Source: Anadara kagoshimensis
Lineage: Eukaryota > Mollusca > Bivalvia > Arcoida > Arcidae
Length of the DNA: 64,000 nucleotides
Assembly (NCBI GenBank): GCA_021292105.1
Contig: JACFYK010000021.1
Span: 1-64,000 of the forward strand
Direction: 5' to 3'
In this document: positions 1 through 15,831 of the stretch, piece after piece
Layout of the letters: every line of letters begins with the position of its first letter
How positions within the stretch are numbered: the stretch's first letter is position 1
The notes under the pieces: model-generated
Told to the model about the DNA's origin: nothing
The model's database searches: none
The model's input: the letters and a program-made list of their open reading frames with translations, nothing else
Translations under genes and position numbers: made by a program

Positions 1-3000
1 GTCAACATCGATATTGCTTGAAGGTTATGTTAAAGTACAAACCACATCGATATTGCTTGAAGATTATGTTAATGTACATAGCCAACATCGATATTGCTTG
101 AAGATTATGTTAAAGCAATAGTCAACATCGATATTGCTTGAAGATTATGTTAAAGTACATAGCAACATCGATATTGCTTGAAGATTATTTAAGCACATAG
201 TCAACCTCGATATTGCTTGAAGATTATGTTAAAGTACATAGCCAGCATCGATATGCTTGAAGATTATGTTAAAATGCATAGCCAACATCGATATTGCTGA
301 AGATTATGATAAAGTAGTAGCCAACATCGATATTGCTTGAACATTATGTTAAAGTACATAGCCAACATCGATATTGCTTGAAGATTATGTTAAAGCACAT
401 GTCAACATCGATATTGCTTGAAGATTATGTTAAAGTACATAGCCAACATCGATATTGCTTGAAGATTATGTTAAAGTACACAGTCAACATCTACATTGCT
501 TGAAGATTATGTTAAAGTACATAACCAACATCGATATGCTTGAAGATTATGTTAAAGTACACAGTCAACATCTATATTGCTTGAAGATATGTTAAAGTAC
601 ATAGCCAACATCAATATTGCTTGAAGATTATGTTAAAGACATAGTCAACATCGATATTGCTTGAAGATTATGTTAAAGTAGTAGTCAACATCGATATTGC
701 TTGAAGATTATGTTAAAGTACATAGCCAACATCGATATTGCTTGAAGATTATGTTATTTAAAGTACACAGTCAACATCTATATTGCTTGAAGATTATGTT
801 AAAGTACATAACCAACATCGATATTGCTTGAAGATTATGTTTAAAGTACATAGCCAACATCGATTGCTTGAAGATTATGTTAAAGTACATAGCCAACATC
901 GATATTGCTTGAAGATTATGTTAAAGTACATAGCCAACATCGATATTGCTGAAGATTATGTTAAAGCACATAGTCAACATCGATATTGCTTGAAGATTAT
1001 GTTAAGTACATAGTCAACTCGATATTGCTTGATATTATGTTAAAGTACATAGCCAACATCGATATTGCTTGAAGATTATGTCTAAACGTACATAGCCAAC
1101 ATCGATATTGCTTGAAGATATGTTAACGTACATAACCAACATCTATATTGCTTGAAGAATTTGTTACAGTACATAACCAACATCGATATTGCTTGAAGGT
1201 TATGTTAAAGTACATAGCACAACATCGATATTGCTTGAAGATTATGTTAAAGTACATAGCCAACATCGATATTGCTTGAAAGATTATTGTTAAAGTACAT
1301 AACCAACATCTATATTGCTTGAAGAATTTGTAACAGTACATAACCAACATCGATATTGCTTGAAGATTATGTTAAAGCCATAGCCAACATCGATATTGCT
1401 TGAAGGTTATGTAAAGAATACCCAACATCGATATTGCATGAAGATTATGTTAAAGTACACAGTCAACATCGATATTGCTTGAAGGTATTTTTAAAGTACC
1501 ATATAACCAACATCGATATGCCTGAAGATTATGTTAATGTACATAGCCACATTCGATATTGCTTTAAGATTATGTTTAAAGCAATAGTCAACATCGAATT
1601 GCTTGAAGATTATGTTAAAGTACATAGCCAACATCGATATTGCTTGAAGATTATTTTAACACTATAGTCAACATCGATATTGCTGAAGATTATGTTAAAG
1701 TACATAGCCGCATCGATATTGCTTGAAGATTATGTTAAAATGCATAGTCAACATCGATATTGCTTGAAGATTATGTTAAAGTACATAGCCAACATCGATA
1801 TTGCTTGAAGATTATGTTAAAGTATATAGCCGAACATCGATATTGCTTGTAGATATGTTAAAGTACATACCAACATCGATATTGCTTGAAGATTATGTTA
1901 AAAGTAATAGCCAACATCGATATTGCTGAAGATTATGTTAAAGTACATAGCCAACATCGATATTGCTTGAAGATTATGTTAAAGTACATAGCCAACATCG
2001 ATATTGCTTGAAGATTATGTTAAAGCACATAGTCAACATCGATATTGCTTGAAGGATTATGTTAAAGCAATAGTCAACATCGATATTGCTTGAAGATTTA
2101 TATTAAAGCAATAAGTCAACATCGATATTGCTTGAAGATTATGTTAAAGTCTAGTCAACATCGATATTGCTTGAAGATTATGTTACAGTACATAACCAAC
2201 ATCGATATGCTTGAAGGTTATGTTAAAGTACATAGTCAACATCGATATTGCTTGAAGATTATGTTAAAGCAATATTCAACATCGATATTGCTTGAAGGTT
2301 ATATTAAAGCACATAGCCAACATCTACATTGCTTGAAGAGTTATGTTAAAGCAATAGTCAACATCGATATGCTTGAAGATTATGTTAAAGTACATAGTCA
2401 ACATCGATATTGCTTGAAGATTATGTTACAGTACATAGTCAACATCGATATTGCTTGAAGGTTATGTTAAAGTACATACCCAACATCGATATTGCATGAA
2501 GATTATGTTAAAGTACACAGTCAACATCGATATTGCTTGAAGGTTATGTTAAAGTACATAACCAACATCGATATTGCCTGAAGATTATGTTAATGTACAT
2601 AGCCAACATCGATATTGCTTGAAGATTATGTTAAAGCAATAGTCAACATCGATATTGCTTGAAGATTATGTTAAAGTACATAGCCAACATCGATATTGCT
2701 TGAAGATTATTTTAAAGCACATAGTCAACATCGATATTGCTTGAAGATTATGTTAAAGTACATAGCCAGCATCGATATTGCTTGAAGATTATGTTAAAAT
2801 GCATAGCCAACATCGATATTGCTTGAAGATTATGATAAAGTAGTTAGCCAACATCGATATTGCTTGAAGATTATGTTAAAGTACATAGCCAACATCGATA
2901 TTGCTTGAAGATTATGTTAAAGCACATTGTCAACATCGATATTGCTTGAAGATTATGTTAAAGTACATAGCCAACATCGATATTGCTTGAAGATTATGTT

Positions 3001-6000
3001 AAAGTACACAGTCAACATCTACATTGCTTGAAGATTATGTTAAAGTACATAACCAACATCGATATTGCTTGAAGATTATGTTAAAGTACACAGTCAACAT
3101 CTATATTGCTTGAAGATTATGTTAAAGTACATAGCCAACATCAATATTGCTTGAAGATTATGTTAAAGTACATAGTCAACATCGATATTGCTTGAAGATT
3201 ATGTTAAAGTACGTAGTCAACATCGATATTGCTTGAAGATTATGTTAAAGTACATAGACAATATCGATATTGCTTGAAGATTATGTTAAAGTACACAGTC
3301 AACATCTATATTGCTTGACGATTATGTTAAAGTACATAACCAACATCGATATTGCTTGAAGATTATGTTAAAGTACAGAGCCAACATCGATATTGCTTGA
3401 AGATTATGTTAAAGTACATAGCCAACATCGATATTGCTTGAAGATTATGTTAAAGTACATAGCCAACATCGATATTGCTTGAAGATTATGTTAAAGCACA
3501 TAGTCAACATCGATATTGCTTGAAGATTATGTTAAAGTACATAGCCAACATCGATATTGCTTGAAGATTATGTTAAAGTACATAACCAACATCTATATTG
3601 CTTAAAGAATTTGTTACAGTACATAACCAACATCGATATTGCTTGAAGGTTATGTTAAAGTACATAGTCAACATCGATATTGCTTGAAGGTTATGTTAAA
3701 GTACATACCCAACATCGATATTGCATGAAGATTATGTTAAAGTACACAGTCAACATCGATATTGCTTGAAGGTTATGTTAAAGTACATAACCAACATCGA
3801 TATTGCCTGAAGATTATGTTAATGTACATAGCCAACATCGATATTGCTTTAAGATTATGTTAAAGCAATAGTCAACATCGATATTGCTTGAAGATTATGT
3901 TAAAGTACATAGCCAACATCGATATTGCTTGAAGATTATTTTAAACACATAGCCAACATCGATATTGCTTGAAGATTATGTTAAAGTACATAGCCAGCAT
4001 CGATATTGCTTGAAGATTATGTTAAAATGCATAGCCAACATCGATAGTGCTTGAAGATTATGATAAAGTACATAACCAACATCGATATTGCTTGAAGATT
4101 ATGTTGAGGTACATAGCCAACATCGATATTGCTTGAAGATTATGTTAAAGTACATAGCCAACATCGATATTGCTTGAAGATTATGTTAAAGCAGATAGTC
4201 AACATCGATATTGCTTGAAGATTATGTTAAAATGCATAGCCAACATCGATAGTGCTTGAAGATTATGATAAGACATAACACCAACATCGATATTGCTTGA
4301 AGATTATGTTAGAGTACATAGCCAACATCGATATTGCTTTAAGATTATATTAAAATACATAGCCATCATCGATATTGTTTGAAGATAATGTTAAAGTATA
4401 TAGCCAACATCGGTATTGCTTCAGGATATGTTAAAGTATATAGCCAATATCGATAATGCTTCAAGATTATGTTAAAATACATAGTCAACATCGATATTGC
4501 TTGAAGATTATGTTAAAGTACATAGGTATCATCGATATTGCTTGAAGGTATTGTTGAACTACATAGCCAACATCGATATTGCTTGAAGGTATTGTTAAAC
4601 TACATAGCCAACATCGATATTGCTTGAAGGTATTGTTAAACTACATAACCAACATCGATATTGCTTGAAGATTATGCTAAAATGCAAATATCCATATTGT
4701 TTAAAGATTTTGATAAAGTACACAGTCAACATCGATATTGCTTGAAGATTATGTTAAAGTACATAGCCAACATCGATATTACTTGAAGATTATGTTACAG
4801 TACATAGCCAACATCGATATTGCTTAAAGATTGTGTTAAAGTACATAGCCAACATCGATATTGCTTGAAGATTATGTTAAAGTACATACCCAACATCGAT
4901 ATTGCTTGAAGATTATGTTAAAGTACACAGTCAACATCTATATTGCTTGAAGATTATGTTAAAGTACATAACCAACATCGATATTGCTTGAAGATTATGT
5001 TAAAGTACATAGTCAACATCGATATTGCTTGAAGATTATGTTAAAGTACATAACCAACATCGATATTGCTTGAAGATTATGTTAAGTACATAGTCAACAT
5101 CGATATTTGCTTGGAAGATTATGTTAAAGTACCTAGTCAACATCGATATTGCTTGAAGATATGTTAAAGTACATAGCCAACATCGATTGCTTGAAAGATT
5201 ATGTTAAAGCACATAGTTCCAACATCGATATTGCTTGAAGATTATGTTAAAGTACACAGTCAACATCTATATTGCTTGAAGATTATGTTAAAGTACATAA
5301 CCAACATCGATATTGCTTGAGATTATGTTAAAGTTACATAGTCAACATCGATATTGCTTGAAGATTATGTTAAAGTGACCTAGTCAACATCGATATTGCT
5401 TGAAGATTATGTTAAAGTACATAGCCAACATCTATATTGCTTGAAGATTATGTTAAAGTACTAACCAACATCGATTATTGCTTGAAGATTATGTTAAAGT
5501 ACATAACCAACATCGATATTTGCTTGAAGATTATGTTAAGTACATAGTCACATCGATATTGCTTGAAGATTATGTTAAAGTAACATAGTCAACATCGATA
5601 TTGCTTGAAGATTATGTTAAAGTACTAGTCAAACATCGATATTGCTTGAAGATTATGTTAAAGTACATAGTCAACATCGATATTGCTGAAGACTTATTGT
5701 TAAAGTACATACCCAACAAAGAAATTGCATGAAGATTATGAAAGTACATAGCCCAAATCGGATATTGCTTGAAGATTATGTTAAAGTACATAACCAACAT
5801 CTAGATTGCTTGAAGATTATGCTAAGTACATAGCCAACATCGATATTGCTTGAAGATTATGTTAAAGTACATAGCCAACATCGATATTGCTTGAAGATTA
5901 TGTTAAAGCACATAGTCAAACATCGATATTGTTGAAGATTATGTTAAAGTACAAGTCAACATCGATATTGCTTGAAGATTATGTTAAAGTACATACCCAA

Positions 6001-9000
6001 CATCGATATTGCATTGAAGATTATGTTAAAGTACATAGCCAACATCGATTATTGCTTGAAGATTATGTTAAAGTACATAACCCAACATCGATATTGCTTG
6101 AAGGTTATGTTAAAGTACATAGTCAACATCGATATTGCTTGAAGATTATGTTAAAGTACATACCCAACATCGATATTGCTATGAAGATTATGTTAAAGTA
6201 CACAGTCAAACATCGATATTGCTTGAAGGTTATGTTAAAGTACATAGCCAACAGCGATATTGCTTGAAGATTATGTTAAAGCATAGTCAACATCGATATT
6301 GCTTGAAGATTATGTTAAAGTACATAGCCCATCGATATTGCTGAAATTATTTTAAAGCACATAGTCAACATCGATATTGCTTGAAGATTATGTTAAAGTA
6401 CATAGCCAGCATCGATATTGCTTGAAGATTATGTTAAAAGCATAGCAACATCGATATTGCTTGAAGATTATGATAAAGTAATTAGCCACATCGATATTGC
6501 TTGAAGATTATGTTAAAGTACATAGCCAACATCGATATTGCTTGAAGATTATGTTAAAGCACATTGTCAAAACATCGATATTGCTTAAAGATTATGTTAA
6601 AGTACATAGCCAACATCGATATTGCTTGAAGATTATGTTAAATACATGACCAAAACTGATATATTGCTTGAAAGATTATGTTAAATTACATAACCACATC
6701 GATATTGCTTGAAGATTATGTTAAAGTACATAGCCAACATCGATATTGCTTGAAGATTATGTAGAAACATAGCCAACATCGATATTGCTTGAAGATTATG
6801 TTAAAGTACATAGCCAACATCGATATTGCTTGAAGATTATGTTAAAGCACATAGTCTACATCGATATTGCTTGAAGATTATGTTAAAGTACATAGCCAAC
6901 ATCGATATTGCTTGAAGATTATGTAAAGCAGATAGTCAACATCGATATTGCTTGAAGATTATGTTAAAGACATAGCCAACATCGATATTGCTTGAAGATT
7001 ATGTTAATGTATATAGCCAACATCGATATTGCTTGAAGATTATGTTAAAGCACAAGTCAACATCGATATTGCTTGAAGATTATGTTAAAAGTAATAGGTC
7101 AACATCGATATTGCTTTGAAGATCAGTTAAAAGTACATAGCCAACATCGATATTGCTTGAAGATTATGTAAAGCACATAGCCACAATCGATATTGCTTGA
7201 AGATTATATTAAATACATGGCCAATCATCGATATTGTTTGAAGATATGTTAAAGTATCATAGCCAACATCGATATTGCTTGAAGATTATGTTAAAAGTAC
7301 ATAGCCAACATCGATATGCTTGAAGATTATGTTAAAGACACAGTCAAACATCTATATTGCTTGAAAGGATTATGTTAAAGTACATAGCCAACATCGATAT
7401 TGCTTGAAGATTATGTTAAAGTACATAGTCAACATCGATATTGCTTGAAGATTATGTTAAAGTACCTAGCAACATCGATATTGCTTGATGAAGATTATGT
7501 TAAAGTACATAGCCAACATCGATATTGCTTGAAGATTATAAAGTACGTAGTCACATCTATATTGCTTGGAGATTATGTTAAAGTACATAGCCAACATCGA
7601 TATTGCTTGAAGATTATGTTAAAGCACATAGTCTACATCGATATTGCTTGAAGATTATGTTAAAGTACATAGTCAACATCGATATTGCTTGAAGATTATG
7701 TTAAAGTACATACCCAACAAAGAAATTGCATGAAGATTATGTTAAAGTACATAGCCAACATCGATATTGCTTGAAGATTATGTTAAAGTACATAACCAAC
7801 ATCTATATTGCTTGAAGATTATGCTAAAGTACATAGCCAACATCGATATTGCTTGAAGATTATGTTAAAGTACATAGCCAACATCGATATTGCTTGAAGA
7901 TTATGTTAAAGCACATAGTCAACATCGATATTGCTTGAAGATTATGTTAAAGTACATAGTCAACATCGATATTGCTTGAAGATTATGTTAAAGTACATAC
8001 CCAACATCGATATTGCATGAAGATTATGTTAAAGTACATAGCCAACATCGATATTGCTTGAAGATTATGTTAAAGTACATAACCAACATCGATATTGCTT
8101 GAAGGTTATGTTAAAGTACATAGTCAACATCGATATTGCTTGAAGATTATGTTAAAGTACATACCCAACATCGATATTGCATGAAGATTATGTTAAAGTA
8201 CACAGTCAACATCGATATTGCTTGAAGGTTATGTTAAAGTACATAGCCAACATCAATATTGCTTGAAGATTATGTTAAAGCAATAGTCAACATCGATATT
8301 GCTTGAAGATTATGTTAAAGTACATAGCCAACATCGATATTGCTTGAAAATTATTTTAAAGCACATAGTCAACATCGATATTGCTTGAAGATTATGTTAA
8401 AGTACATAGCCAGCATCGATATTGCTTGAAGATTATGTTAAAATGCATAGCCAACATCGATATTGCTTGAAGATTATGATAAAGTAATTAGCCAACATCG
8501 ATATTGCTTGAAGATTATGTTAAAGTACATAGCCAACATCGATATTGCTTGAAGATTATGTTAAAGCACATTGTCAACATCGATATTGCTTAAAGATTAT
8601 GTTAAAGTACATAGCCAACATCGATATTGTTTGAAGATTATGTTAAAATACTTGACCAAAACTGATATTGCTTGAAGATTATGTTAAATTACATAACCAA
8701 CATCGATATTGCTTGAAGATTATGTAAGAGTACATAGCCAACATCGATATTGCTTGAAGATTATGTAAGAGAACATAGCCAACATCGATATTGCTTGAAG
8801 ATTATGTTAAAGTACATAGCCAACATCGATATTGCTTGAAGATTATGTTAAAGCACATAGTCTACATCGATATTGCTTGAAGATTATGTTAAAGTACATA
8901 GCCAACATCGATATTGCTTGAAGATTATGTTAAAGCAGATAGTCAACATCGATATTGCTTGAAGATTATGTTAAAGTACATAGCCAACATCGATATTGCT

Positions 9001-12000
9001 TGAAGATTATGTTAATGTATATAGCCAACATCGATATTGCTTGAAGATTATGTTAAAGCACATAGTCAACATCGATATTGCTTGAAGATTATGTTAAAGT
9101 ATATAGTCAACATCGATATTGCTTGAAGATCATGTTAAAGTACATAGCCAACATCGATATTGCTTGAAGATTATGTTAAAGCACATAGCCAACATCGATA
9201 TTGCTTGAAGATTATATTAAAATACATGGCCATCATCGATATTGTTTGAAGATAATGTTAAAGTATATAGCCAACATCGATATTGCTTCAAGATTATGTT
9301 AAAGTATATAGCCAATATCGATAATGCTTCAAGATTATGTTAAAATACATAGTCAACATCGATATTGCTTGAAGGTCATGTTAAAGTACATAGCTATCAT
9401 CGATATTGCTTGAAGGTATTGTTAAACTACATAGCCAACATCGATATTGCTTGAAGGTATTGTTAAACTACATAGCCAACATCGATATTTTTTGAAGGTA
9501 TTGTTAAACTACATAGCCAACATCGATATTGCTTGAAGGTATTGTTAAACTACATAACCAACATCGATATTGCTTGAAGATTATGCTAAAATACATAGCA
9601 AATATCGATATTGTTTAAAGATTTTGATAAAGTACATAGCCAACATCGATATTGCTTGAAGATTATATTGAAGTACACAGTCAACATCTATATTACTTGA
9701 AGATTATGTTACAGTACATAGCCAACATCGATATTGCTTGAAGATTATGTTAAAGCACATAGTCAACATCGATATTGCTTGAAGATTATGTTAAAGTACA
9801 TAGCCAACATCGATATTGCTTGAAGATTATGTTAAAGTACATACCCAACATCGATATTGCATGAAGATTATGTTAAAGTACATAGCCAACATCGATATTG
9901 CTTGAAGATTATGTTAAAGTACATAGCCAACATCGATATTACTTGAAGGTTATGTTAAAGTACATACCCAACATCGATATTGCATGAAGATTATGTTAAA
10001 GTACATACCCAACATCGATATTGCATGAAGATTATGTTAAAGCACATAGTCAACATCGATATTGCTTGAAGATTATGTTAAAGTACATAGCCAACATCGA
10101 TATTGCTTGAAGATTATGTTAAAGTACATACCCAACATCGATATTGCATGAAGATTATGTTAAAGTACATAGCCAACATCGATATTGCTTGAAGATTATG
10201 TTAAAGTACATACCCAACATCGATATTGCATGAAGATTATGTTAAAGTACATAACCAACATCGATATTGCTTGAAGGTTATGTTAAAGTACATAGTCAAC
10301 ATCGATATTGCTTGAAGGTTATGTTAAAGTACATAGTCAACATCGATATTGCTTGAAGGTTATGTTAAAGTACATACCCAACATCGATATTGCATGAAGA
10401 TTATGTTAAAGTACACAGTCAACATCGATATTGCTTGAAGGTTATGTTAAAGTACATAGCCAACATCGATATTGCTTGAAGATTATGTTAAAGCAATAGT
10501 CAACATCGATATTGCTTGAAGATTATGTTAAAGTACATAGCCAACATCGATATTGCTTGAAGATTATTTTAAAGCACATAGTCAACATCGATATTGCTTG
10601 AAGATTATGTTAAAGTACATAGCCAACATCGATATTGCTTGAAGATTATGTTAAAGTACATAGCCAACATCGATATTGCTTGAAGATTATGTTAAAGCAC
10701 ATTGTCAACATCGATATTGCTTAAAGATTATGTTAAAGTACATAGCCAACATCGATATTGCTTGAAGATTATGTTAAAATACTTGACCAAAACTGATATT
10801 GCTTGAAGATTATGTTAAATTACATAACCAACATCGATATTGCTTGAAGATTATGTTAGAGTACATAGCCAACATCGATATTGCTTGAAGATTATGTTAG
10901 AGTACATAGCCAACATCGATATTGCTTGAAGATTATGTTAAAGTACATAGCCAACATCGATATTGCTTGAAGATTATGTTAAAGCACATAGTCTACATCG
11001 ATATTGCTTGAAGATTATGTTAAAGTACATAGCCAACATCGATATTGCTTGAAGATTATGTTAAAGCAGATAGTCAACATCGATATTGCTTGAAGATTAT
11101 GTTAAAGTACATAGCCAACATCGATATTGCTTGAAGATTATGTTAAAGTATATAGCCAACATCGATATTGCTTGAAGATTATGTTAAAGCACATAGTCAA
11201 CATCGATATTGCTTGAAGATTATGTTAAAGTATATAGTCAACATCGATATTGCTTGAAGATCATGTTAAAGTACATAGCCAACATCGATATTGCTTGAAG
11301 ATTATGTTAAAGTACTTGATCAAAACTGATATTGCTTGAAGATTATGTTAAAGCACATAGCCAACATCGATATTGCTTGAAGATTATATTAAAATACATG
11401 GCCATCATCGATATTGTTTGAAGATAATGTTAAAGTATATAGCCAACATCGATATTGCTTCAAGATTATGTTAAAGTATATAGTCAACATCGATATTGCT
11501 TCAAGATTATGTTAAAATACATAGTCAACATCGATATTGCTTGAAGATCATGTTAAAGTACATAGCTATCATCGATATTGCTTGAAGGTATTGTTAAACT
11601 ACATAGCCAACATCGATATTGCTTGAAGGTATTGTTAAACTACATAGCCAACATCGATATTTTTTGAAGGTATTGTTAAACTACATAGCCAACATCGATA
11701 TTGCTTGAAGGTATTGTTAAACTACATAACCAACATCGATATTGCTTGAAGATTATGCTAAAATACATAGCAAATATCGATATTGTTAAGATTTGATAAA
11801 GTACATAGCCAACATCGATATTGCTTGAAGATTATATTGAAGTACACAGTCAACATCTATATTGCTTGAAGATTATGTTACAGTACATAGCCAACATCGA
11901 TATTGCTTGAAAATTATGTTAAAGTACATACCCAACATCGATATTGCTTAAAGATTGTGTTAAAGTACATAGCCAATATCGATATTGCTTGAAGATTATG

Positions 12001-13704
12001 TTAAAGTACATAGCCAACATCGATATTGCTTGAAGATCATGTTAAAGTACATAGCCATCATCGTTTGCTTGAAGGTATTGTTAAACTTCATAGCCAACAT
12101 CGATATTGCCTGAAGATTATGTTAAACTTCATAGCCAACATCGATATTGCCTGAAGATTATGTTAAAGTTCTTGACCAAAACTGATATTGCTTGAAGATT
12201 ATGTTAAAGTATATAGCCAACATCGATATTGCTTGAAGATTATGTTAAAGTACATAGCCATCATCGATATTGTTTGAAGATAATGTTAAAGTATATAGCC
12301 AACATCGATTTTGCTTCAAGATTATGTTAAAGTACATAGCCAACATCGATATTGCTTGAAGATTATGTTAAAGTACATAGCCAACATCGATATTGCTTGA
12401 AGATTATGTTAAAGTACTAGCCAACATCGATATTGCTTGAAGATTATGTTAAACTACATAGCCAACATCGATATTGCTTGAAGATTATGTTAAAGTACAT
12501 AGCCAACATCGATATTGCTTGAAGGTTATGTTAAAGTACATAGTCAACATCGATATTGCTTGAAGGTTATGTTAAAGTACATAGCCAACATCGATATTGC
12601 TTGAAGATTATGTTAAAGTACATAGCCAACATCGATATTGCTTGAAGATTATGTTAAAGTACATAGTCAACATCGATATTGCTTGAAGGTTATGTTAAAG
12701 TACATAGTCAACATCGATATTGCTTGAAGATTATGTTAAAGTACATAGCCAACATCGATATTGCTTGAAGATTATGTTAAAGCACATAGTCAACATGGAT
12801 ATTGCTTGAAGATTATGTTAAAGTACATAGTCAACATCGATATTGCTTGAAGGTTATGTTAAAGTACATAGCCAACATCGATATTGCTTGAAGATTATGT
12901 TAAAGTACATAGCCAACATCGATATTGCTTGAAGATTATGTTAAAGTACATAGCCAACATCGATATTGCTTGAAGATTATGTTAAAGCAGTCAACATCGA
13001 TATTGCTTGAAGATTATGTTAAAGCACACAGTCAACGTCGATATTGCTTGAAGATTATGTTAAAGTACATAGTCAACGTCGATATTGCTTGAAGATTATG
13101 TTAAAGTACATAGCCAACATCGATATTGCTTGAAGATTATGTTAAAGTACATAGTCAACATGGATATTGCTTGAAGATTATGTTAAAGTACATAGTCAAC
13201 GTCGATATTGCTTGAAGATTATGTTAAAGCACATAGTCAACATGGATATTGCTTGAAGATTATGTTAAAGTACATAGTCAACGTCGATATTGCTTGAAGA
13301 TTATGTTAAAGCACATAGTCAACATGGATATTGCTTGAAGATTATGTTAAAGTACATAGCCAACATCGATATTGCTTGAAGATTATGTTAAAGCACATAG
13401 TCAACATGATATTGCTTGAAGATTATGTTAAAGTACATAGTCAACGTCGATATTGCTTGAAGATTATGTTAAAGCACATAGTCAACATGGATATTGCTTG
13501 AAGATTATGTTAAAGTACATAGCCAACATCGATATTGCTTGAAGATTATGTTAAAGCACATAGTCAACGTCGATATTGCTTAAAAATATGTTAAAGTAGT
13601 CAACATCGGAATTTCTTTAAGATTATGTTAAAGTACTTGACCAACACTGATATTGTTTGAAGATTATGTTAAAGTACATAGCCAACATCGATATTGCTTG
13701 AAGA
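1..13704. repeat. 41-bp satellite array (about 330 copies)
   Basis: Head-to-tail copies of a 41-bp AT-rich unit built around AACATCGATATTGCTTGAAG, then ATTATGTTAAAGTACATAG and a variable two- or three-base linker (tc, cc, ac). The array runs from the first base, so its left end lies outside the window; it stops near 13704 in AAGAC. Recognisable variants (TTGCATGAAG, CTTGACCAAAACTGATATTG, GAAGGTATTGTTAAACTAC) recur in the same order, showing higher-order repeats. Short ORFs appear only because 41 is not a multiple of three and each frame cycles through a 41-residue pattern; none is a gene. A satellite or heterochromatic role is inference. Confidence 0.97.
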
Positions 13705-15529
13705 CAGAACCATACACAATACACTGTAATTTGATTCTTTCAAAACATTGATTTACTCCTGAATTGTTTTTATAAAAAAAATATATATTTATGATGACCT
13801 CTGTGAATCATAAGCTATAAAATCCCATTTTTGCAAGAGTTTTGATTCTTTATCCATATCTTGGAGTTTCATTGTCAAGAATAAAAGTGATATTTTAAAT
13901 GAACTAATTATTTTAACCAAGACAGTAATTCGAAGTTCTAATAATTACAGCAAAAATGTCGCAAAGGGAATTGATACTATTGATTGTCAAGGCAGGTCCT
14001 CCACTTTTTGATAACAAAAGAGAAGTAACTCTCGATAATAATATGCACATATAGACCAGAATCTTAAAAAAAACAATGGGTTCATTAGAAATATAAACGT
14101 ACTCATCCACAACAAACATAGCAATCCATGTTCAATCCAAAGTCCCAAAGCAATATAAAATTCTAAAGCTTGCAAATAAGGCAACGATTAGTCTACTTTA
14201 CATTCAAACACAATATCTACTAAGTCCTCAAAGTGGGTTTCAAAACCAAGTGGCCAGCTATACTAGTCACCAATTTCAATTTTTAGGTGACCATTGGAAT
14301 TTCCAAATGACCACGCAATCTTTTCTTGCAAATGAAGAAAGACGAAGGCTTATTTTAGGTATAGGAAACAAAAGTGACTTACAATCACTTACACACATCA
14401 GTGTTATAAATAACAATAATGATGATGTAAAGTGTCAATTTTATGTCTTCAGACACAATTTTAGGTTGATTTGGCCACCATGTTAGTTGACAAAATTGAG
14501 AACTGCTACTGCATGTTGTCATCAAACTTTTGATTGCAATTCTAACGACATAATATTAAGAGTTCAAAACACAATAATAAATACGAATATTTTTTCACAA
14601 GAGTTCAAACAACCGGGGACCGTCTTAGCTATTGACCAATGATCTCGAATGCACAACCTATCAATAATATGAGGACCTTAATAAATCTAGGCTAGCAAAA
14701 TCCGCGAGTTAACATTACATTTTTGAGCAGCTTGTTTCGTTGTTTAAACTGTATCAGATAGGAATAAAATCTAGAAAAGGAAAGATGACAATAAAAAAAT
14801 TGAAGTTATCAAATGAAATGTATAGTATTGTTTCGAGAAGATGCTTTAGTCGGGTACAGAAAACGGAAGAGTGAGTGCAGTATTGCTTTGCGCTCTTGAT
14901 ATCACGTTCTGTGCGCGCTCTAGTGTTTGTATTTGTATTCACACCTCCAACAAGGTCGGTAACCACTATATATTGATTTACGGTCGGTTCTTTAATCTAC
15001 AGTGCTATAACATGCCCATTCCAGATTGTTATATAATGCTGGCGGCACGGTCTGGTGTAAAGTTTAAAGCACTTCACAATTGCTGATAATAGCACTAGTT
15101 GATCTACGTTGTGCTTGCTCCATTGCAACAAAATGACCGTTTTAACAATGGGGTAGTTCTAACGCAATGTTTTCCAGTCTTTAATGCGTCGTGAACGTTC
15201 TTTCGAAAAAGCAGAATTGCTTTTGAATGCTACATTTGGATACAAGGGGTATTTCAAATAGAACTCTATAGAATAGTTTTAAAAACTTTTAGGATTTTTT
15301 AAAATGAAAACGGGAAACATATTTAAAGAAATAACATCAAGAGAAAACTTAATGTAGCTAAACCAATAAAATAAACGAATTTTAATTCGTAAACAGTGCT
15401 CAAGATACGAAGTTTATTGGTTTTTTGTCTATTAAAATGACAGTCATATAAATAAATCTATACAGAATTAAGCAAACCCCCAACAAGTCAAAAACAAAAA
15501 TGGGTGTTTAGTAGACTGTGAGACAAAGT

Positions 15530-15530
<1 letters not shown>
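13705..15530. other. AT-rich DNA without a recognisable gene
   Basis: The satellite ends abruptly and is followed by sequence I see only once in the window. Open frames of 65-78 codons on both strands overlap each other, have no recognisable domain and look like chance. No splice-bounded exon, tRNA or repeat stands out. Confidence 0.6.

Positions 15531-15569
<39 letters not shown>
15531..15569. repeat. (AC)n microsatellite
   Basis: About 19 uninterrupted AC dinucleotides. Confidence 0.97.
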
Positions 15570-15573
<4 letters not shown>

Positions 15574-15831
15574 TTCCCTTGTGGTAAAGAACTGATGGAT
15601 TTACTAATACTGTGACATTTTCATTTCATTTAGATAGTAGCTGATAATGATTTTTTTTCTGTCACGTCATTTATGTGGCAATTTGAATTTATCGTTAATA
15701 TCTACTACTATAAAAAATATATACTTTCATCTAGCTTTATACTCAATGTAGACAACTTACAATGGTTTGTTTCATCAAATGATATCTTCAATACCAGTTT
15801 AGTAATCTGAATCTGTTCTTATGATAAGTGT

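Noticed and set aside
783-7651. Several 60-126-codon frames within the 41-bp satellite
   Set aside because: They follow mechanically from the 41-bp period, appear on both strands and break at every indel.
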